Source: Armatimonadota bacterium (GTDB lineage: Bacteria; Sysuimicrobiota; Sysuimicrobiia; Sysuimicrobiales; Sysuimicrobiaceae). Taken from it: a stretch of 64,000 bases of DNA. The stretch spans positions 141,997 to 205,996 of the forward strand of contig JANXCW010000004.1 in the NCBI GenBank assembly GCA_025059775.1, read 5' to 3'. The position numbers were made by a program, and so were the translations under genes. The notes under the pieces are model-generated. The model was not told where the DNA came from and did no database searches. It saw only the letters and a list, made by a program, of their open reading frames with translations. How positions within the stretch are numbered: the first letter of the stretch is position 1; each line of letters starts with the position of its first letter. Shown piece by piece: positions 60,273 through 64,000 of this stretch.

Positions 60273-62090
60273 TCACTCGCCCAGGATGGTCACCGTTCCC
60301 GTGCCTCCGTCCACCCGGACCCACTGGCCCGTGCGGATCCGCTTGGTTCCCACGCCCGTCCCCACCACCGCGGGGATCCGGTACTCCCGGGCCACGATGG
60401 CCGCGTGGGACATGATCCCGCCGATGTCCGTGACGATCCCTTGTACCTTGACGAACACGGGAGCCCAGCTGGGTTCCGTCACCGGGCAGACCAGGATCTC
60501 CCCAGGTTGCACCTGGTGCAGTTCCTCCACGCTGTGGACCACCCGGGCCGGTCCCTCCGCGGTGCCCGGGGATCCGGCGGCTCCCAGAACCACCTTCCCC
60601 TCCTCCGGTGTGAGCCACACCTGAAGTCGGTCCGGGGTGATCCCCCACAGCATGATCACCGCGGGATCCCCGATGACCTCCGGAACCACTCCCAGAGCAG
60701 GAGGCGGGCTCCACGCGCGAAGTCGTTCCAGGAGCCTCCTCCGCTTTGCCACTTGTCCGGGCCAGTGTCGGGGGCCCCAGGCAGGTGCACCCACGGACCA
60801 CCCGATCAGGAGGTCCACGAGGCCCTGGTACACCTCCGTGTGGTGGAGGTAGAAGATGTCCTCCGGATCCTGGAGAAAGCCCTGCTGCGCGAACACCCTT
60901 CCAAGCTCTCGGACCTTGTTCCAGAACACGCTCTGGTACCAGTGATCCACCCAGAACTTGTGGTCCTCGATGGAGTAATACACGTCCCGGGTAAGCGCCA
61001 GGAGCTGATCGAAGGCCTGCCGGTCCTGTTCCGTAGCCAACAGCTCCCGGTAGCCCCGGGTGATCTCGTCCCGCTCCCGGCGCACGGCCTCCGAATCCCG
61101 ATCCACCGGTTCTCCGCGCTGGATCTTCCCGACAAGGACGCGGAGGGCATCCACGGCCGGGGAGGGGTCGTCCACCCACGCGCGGTGCTGGTGCTGCATG
61201 CCGGACCCCGTGTTCACATAGAACCAGGGGTCGCTGCTGCGCTTCCACTCCTCCAGCCACGCCCGGCCCTCGGGGCTCTGTTCCAGCGCCCGGAACACCT
61301 CCTGGGCGGAGGTCCTACCCTGGAAGACAGGCGCGATCCCCAATTCCACCGCCCGCTGGGCCAGACGCCGGAGCTCGTCCTGGGGCCGGAACATGCTCAC
61401 CTCGATGGCTCCGATCATGCGGGTGACGTCCTGATCGCTGATCTCCGGGAAGGCCCGCTTGCAGAAGTCGTAGAAGGTAAGGTAGGCTGCGAATCCGATC
61501 ATCACCACTTCCATGTGGTACTGGGCGGCCCGGTTCGCACTCTCCAGGAACTGCGTCCAGGCCCGGAACAGATCGTACGAGGTCCCCAGTCCCCGCCGGT
61601 TGAAGACCCACTCCTTGGGCTCCACCTCTGGAAGGTCCGGGAACCGGATCTCCTGAAGGATCCGTACCTCCCCTATGACCTTCTGCTTCCACTCCTCATA
61701 GAGGGTTCTCCAGTTCGCGTAGTAGTAGCCGGCGCGCTCATTGAACAGCTGCGCCCGTTCCTGGATCTTCTGGGGGTCCGTCACGGAAACGCTGCTGATG
61801 TACACGTACCCGTTGAGAACCCGGAAGTCCACCCCCATGGCGGGTGGAATGCAGAACAGACGGCTGTTCATCTCCCCGATGGCGATGTACCAGATCTCGG
61901 GAACCAGGAGGTCAAAGGGAGCCACGGGCTCGGGGAAGTGCATGCCGTTGTAGAACCACAGGCGTGCCTCGTCCTCCGCCCGCCGCTCCGGGGTAAACCG
62001 CACGTAGGGCGGGTACATCTCATGCCAGTCCTCCGCACCCGGCGGCGCTTCCACCTCGAACGGGCTGGGAAACCGCATCGGCTCCGCCAT
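60273..62090 (-). CDS. PEP-utilising-enzyme mobile-domain protein, second phenylphosphate-synthase alpha-like paralogue
   Basis: 605 aa, colinear and clearly homologous with the protein at 33705-35531. Shared blocks include LWFYNGMH, the IPPAMG[IV]DFR segment, HWYQSVFWNKVRELG, and the C-terminal His domain GGIMSHAAIVARE. No ATP-grasp subunit lies beside this copy, so it would have to share the one at 32595-33686 or use another. It is third in the order ligase, binding protein, this gene, which suggests that the activated compound feeds or follows a CoA-ligation step. Confidence 0.87.
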   Translation of the reverse strand: MAEPMRFPSPFEVEAPPGAEDWHEMYPPYVRFTPERRAEDEARLWFYNGMHFPEPVAPFDLLVPEIWYIAIGEMNSRLFCIPPAMGVDFRVLNGYVYISSVSVTDPQKIQERAQLFNERAGYYYANWRTLYEEWKQKVIGEVRILQEIRFPDLPEVEPKEWVFNRRGLGTSYDLFRAWTQFLESANRAAQYHMEVVMIGFAAYLTFYDFCKRAFPEISDQDVTRMIGAIEVSMFRPQDELRRLAQRAVELGIAPVFQGRTSAQEVFRALEQSPEGRAWLEEWKRSSDPWFYVNTGSGMQHQHRAWVDDPSPAVDALRVLVGKIQRGEPVDRDSEAVRRERDEITRGYRELLATEQDRQAFDQLLALTRDVYYSIEDHKFWVDHWYQSVFWNKVRELGRVFAQQGFLQDPEDIFYLHHTEVYQGLVDLLIGWSVGAPAWGPRHWPGQVAKRRRLLERLRAWSPPPALGVVPEVIGDPAVIMLWGITPDRLQVWLTPEEGKVVLGAAGSPGTAEGPARVVHSVEELHQVQPGEILVCPVTEPSWAPVFVKVQGIVTDIGGIMSHAAIVAREYRIPAVVGTGVGTKRIRTGQWVRVDGGTGTVTILGE

Positions 62091-62133
62091 GTTTCCTCCC
62101 TCCCTTCTGCGCTTCGCGGCTCGGACAGTACCC

Positions 62134-63183
62134 TCACCGGACCTGTCCGGTGAGCACGGGGACCAGACGGCCGTACAGCTCAAGCCGTCGCCGGGCCACC
62201 TCCACGTTCTCCAGGAACACCCGAACCCGCATCCGCTCGAGCTCCTTGCGCACCCGGGAGGGGCTTCCCGGGGTGGCGTCCCCGAAGGAGTAGTTCACCT
62301 CCTCCAGGGTGATCTTCCCCTCACGGCTTGCGAGCCACAGGGCCGCGCATCGGGCCGCGTTGGGATGCGGCGCCCGGGCGAACAGGGCAATTACGAACCG
62401 GCCCGCGAAGGTGGGGGAAACAGGCGCCCACCCCCAGGGCTCCTGCAGGCGCTCCCGGCGGTGGATGGTGGTCCCTAGAACCGTCCAGTGCAGATCCTTC
62501 TCCCCGAAGAGCACCATCCTCCGGGCGATCTCGGGGCTCGGGACTAGGGTGATCCGGGCCTCATCCCGAAGCTTCCGGGTGAAGTCGAACGCCCATGCCT
62601 CACCGAAGAGCAATCCCAAGGCGGCGATGCCGTTGGTGACCGCGGTGATCTCGCTCACCAGCCGCCCTCGCCACCGCTCCTGCAGCAGGTCCTCCCACTT
62701 CCGGGGCACTTCCTCCGCCCGAACCCGCCGGCTGTCGTACGCCAGGGCATGTACCGTGCTGGCCACGCTCAGGGCGGCCCCGTCTAAAATTCGGCCGCTA
62801 CCGGGGATATCGAAGGCCCGGGTCTCCTCCTCGGAGAACGAGGCCAGCAGCTTCCGGTCGTAGAGGGGGAGTACTCCCGGGATGCTCCAGTAGAACAGAT
62901 CGTGGTCGTGTCGTCCCGCTTGCGCCTCCGCCACCGCCCGGGTGGGTGCCGCAATATCCGCCACCGTGCGGATGGTAAGCCAGCTGAACTTCTTCTTGAG
63001 TGCCTTCTCGAGATCCTCCGCCACCTCCTGCAGGTGCAGGAGGATGTGGAGAGCCCCTTCCCGCCGGGCCGCCTCGCAGATCCGCTCCCGCACGGAGACC
63101 TGCCCGCGGACTGGGGATACGGACAGGAGCATCAAAAAGAAGGCTATGGCGACGGCTGCCCTCCCCCGCACGTTCCCGCTCAT
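62134..63183 (-). CDS. iron(III)-type ABC transporter substrate-binding protein
   Basis: 349 aa type II periplasmic binding protein. A signal peptide (VAIAFFLMLLSVSPVRG) is followed by REGALHILLHLQEVAEDLEKALKKKF and the late SFGDATPG. This resembles FbpA/AfuA-like proteins, many of which bind phosphonates, phosphoglycerates or organic acids rather than iron. No permease or ATPase lies within the window. The start overlaps the ligase stop (ATGA), so it is co-translated with it. Confidence 0.8.
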   Translation of the reverse strand: MSGNVRGRAAVAIAFFLMLLSVSPVRGQVSVRERICEAARREGALHILLHLQEVAEDLEKALKKKFSWLTIRTVADIAAPTRAVAEAQAGRHDHDLFYWSIPGVLPLYDRKLLASFSEEETRAFDIPGSGRILDGAALSVASTVHALAYDSRRVRAEEVPRKWEDLLQERWRGRLVSEITAVTNGIAALGLLFGEAWAFDFTRKLRDEARITLVPSPEIARRMVLFGEKDLHWTVLGTTIHRRERLQEPWGWAPVSPTFAGRFVIALFARAPHPNAARCAALWLASREGKITLEEVNYSFGDATPGSPSRVRKELERMRVRVFLENVEVARRRLELYGRLVPVLTGQVR

Positions 63184-64000
63184 GCTTCCACCTCCCTCCG
63201 CCGCTCGTCCTGCACCCGCCGGACCTTGTAGTCCCCCGTGGGTAGGCTTCCCGGTGAGAGGATCTCCACCTCGGGCCGCACCCCCAATGCCTCCCGCAGA
63301 CGGGATTCCAGCTGCTCCCGGAGTTTTACGGGATCCTCCTCGCGCGCCTGCTCCACCTGCACGAGAAGCTGGGGCCGCTCGAAGGTACCCCGCACCACGA
63401 TCCGGTAGTTGTCCGAGAGGACGGAGAAGCCGCGGACCACCTGCTCGATGGCCGCGGGGTACACGTTCACCCCCCGGTACCAGATCACGTCGTCCGCCCG
63501 CCCCTCAATCCCCCGCGCCACCCGCGGCCAACTCGCCCCGCACCGGCACACCGGCTCCGGCTCCAGCCGCCCGATGTCCCCAGACCGGTACCGCAACAGC
63601 GGCTGGGTGTCCCCCACCAGCATGGTGTACACCAGCTCCCCAGGCTCCCCCACCGGCACCGGCTCCCCACTCCTCGGATCCACCACCTCCGTCAGCACCA
63701 CATCCCCAGAAATGTGCAACGCCGAAGAGTACGGACAGTTCGTCCCTAACGTGAACAGCTCCGTAAGTCCGTAGCCCTCCAAGAAGGTCACGTCCCCCCA
63801 CCGCTCCCGGAGCCGCTGTCGGTTAGCCTCCGCACTTCCTCCCGCCTCCCCCCCGAAGGAGAGGATCTGGAGGGAGCTGAGCCGGGCGAAGGGCATACCC
63901 ATTTCCTCCGCGAGCCGCCCCAGGTACAGGAGGTAGGAGGTGGTGCCGAAGACATAGGTGGGTTTGAGTTCGTGGAGGAGCCGTACCTTCTGCTCCGAAC
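63180..64000 (-). CDS. phenylacetate-CoA ligase-like adenylate-forming enzyme, 5' end beyond window
   Basis: C-terminal 272 residues of an ANL-superfamily acyl-CoA synthetase of the PaaK type. Visible: a FGGEAG motif, EGYGLTELFTLGTNCPYSSALHI, GELVYTMLVGDTQPLLRYRSGD, EGRADDVIWYRGVNVYPAAIEQV, and the C-terminal LPTGDYKVRRV with the catalytic Lys. The frame is open to base 64000. Activation of an aromatic or related acid as a CoA thioester is likely. It is first in a three-gene operon with the binding protein and the second phosphotransferase subunit. Confidence 0.85.
   Translation of the reverse strand, partial: SEQKVRLLHELKPTYVFGTTSYLLYLGRLAEEMGMPFARLSSLQILSFGGEAGGSAEANRQRLRERWGDVTFLEGYGLTELFTLGTNCPYSSALHISGDVVLTEVVDPRSGEPVPVGEPGELVYTMLVGDTQPLLRYRSGDIGRLEPEPVCRCGASWPRVARGIEGRADDVIWYRGVNVYPAAIEQVVRGFSVLSDNYRIVVRGTFERPQLLVQVEQAREEDPVKLREQLESRLREALGVRPEVEILSPGSLPTGDYKVRRVQDERRREVEA

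Noticed and set aside
60087..62153. Long open frame on the plus strand opposite the second phosphotransferase subunit
   Set aside because: It is the GC-rich antisense shadow of a clearly conserved protein. Its product is Pro/His/Arg-rich low complexity with no motifs and no ribosome site.
1..64000. CRISPR arrays, insertion sequences, prophage or integrase genes, rRNA operons
   Set aside because: No regularly spaced repeats, transposase motifs, phage structural genes or rRNA sequence were seen on either strand.

Overview
The window reads as chromosomal DNA from a high-GC bacterium. My impression is about 65-70 % G+C, not computed. Protein-coding genes are packed tightly, often with 1-4 base ATGA/GTGA overlaps, and there is one tRNA gene. 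I recognise no phage genes, insertion sequence or CRISPR array. The rimP-nusA-rnpM(ylxR)-infB-ylxP-rbfA-nrnA-truB-ribF-rpsO-pnp order, an IreB-type (UPF0297) gene and a YtxH protein point to a Bacillota-like or neighbouring Gram-positive-type lineage. An F420-type LLM oxidoreductase, a PPi-type phosphofructokinase and a PEP-synthase-like split phosphotransferase fit a deep-branching, possibly thermophilic or anaerobic lineage (deep Bacillota or a candidate phylum). Assignment below that level is a guess.

Layout. 1-12.8 kb (minus): translation and RNA-processing operon from rimP down to dapB, with a good promoter and a terminator-like leader hairpin in front of rimP. 12.8-19.6 kb: asnS, a phosphofructokinase (plus), a Cys-rich protein, a ParA ATPase, a CCA/poly(A) nucleotidyltransferase, YtxH and mnmA. 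19.7-24.4 kb (plus): branched-chain amino-acid type ABC transporter livJ-livH-livM/G(fused)-livF. 24.5-35.5 kb (minus): a nine-gene run with a two-subunit PEP-synthase-like phosphotransferase (relatives include phenylphosphate synthase), a biotin-less carboxyltransferase, a HAD phosphatase, an alcohol dehydrogenase, a ketopantoate-reductase-like enzyme, a MetF-MetV fusion, a periplasmic binding protein and an amidohydrolase. 35.8-41.9 kb (minus): truA, tRNA-Met, ubiE/menG, ireB, a MurA with two altered active-site positions, and complex I subunits nuoB-D-I-C with no other nuo genes. 41.9-44.5 kb: GNAT acetyltransferase, M20 peptidase and F420-type oxidoreductase. 44.5-54 kb (minus): exopolysaccharide cluster (priming sugar transferase, WecG/TagA, GT4, FkbM methyltransferase, flippase, a broken and an intact large membrane protein). 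Two of its genes are clearly AT-richer. 54-60.3 kb: lysA, an internally shortened thiolase, a TldE/TldD pair and a BtuF-like protein. 60.3-64 kb (minus): a second PEP-synthase-like large subunit, an iron-type binding protein and a truncated phenylacetate-CoA-ligase-like gene.

How it fits together. The left third is housekeeping. The most distinctive content is the 24.5-35.5 kb operon. It has its own near-consensus promoter with a palindrome and paired TCGATAGC copies, and a second large-subunit paralogue lies at 60.3 kb beside an acyl-CoA ligase. I infer an ATP-driven phosphorylating activation system for an unknown, possibly aromatic or alcoholic, substrate, coupled to carboxyl-transfer, dephosphorylation and redox steps. 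Several genes show concrete lesions or active-site changes (MurA, RibF, thiolase, LivG, a membrane protein pseudogene). These are itemised as findings.
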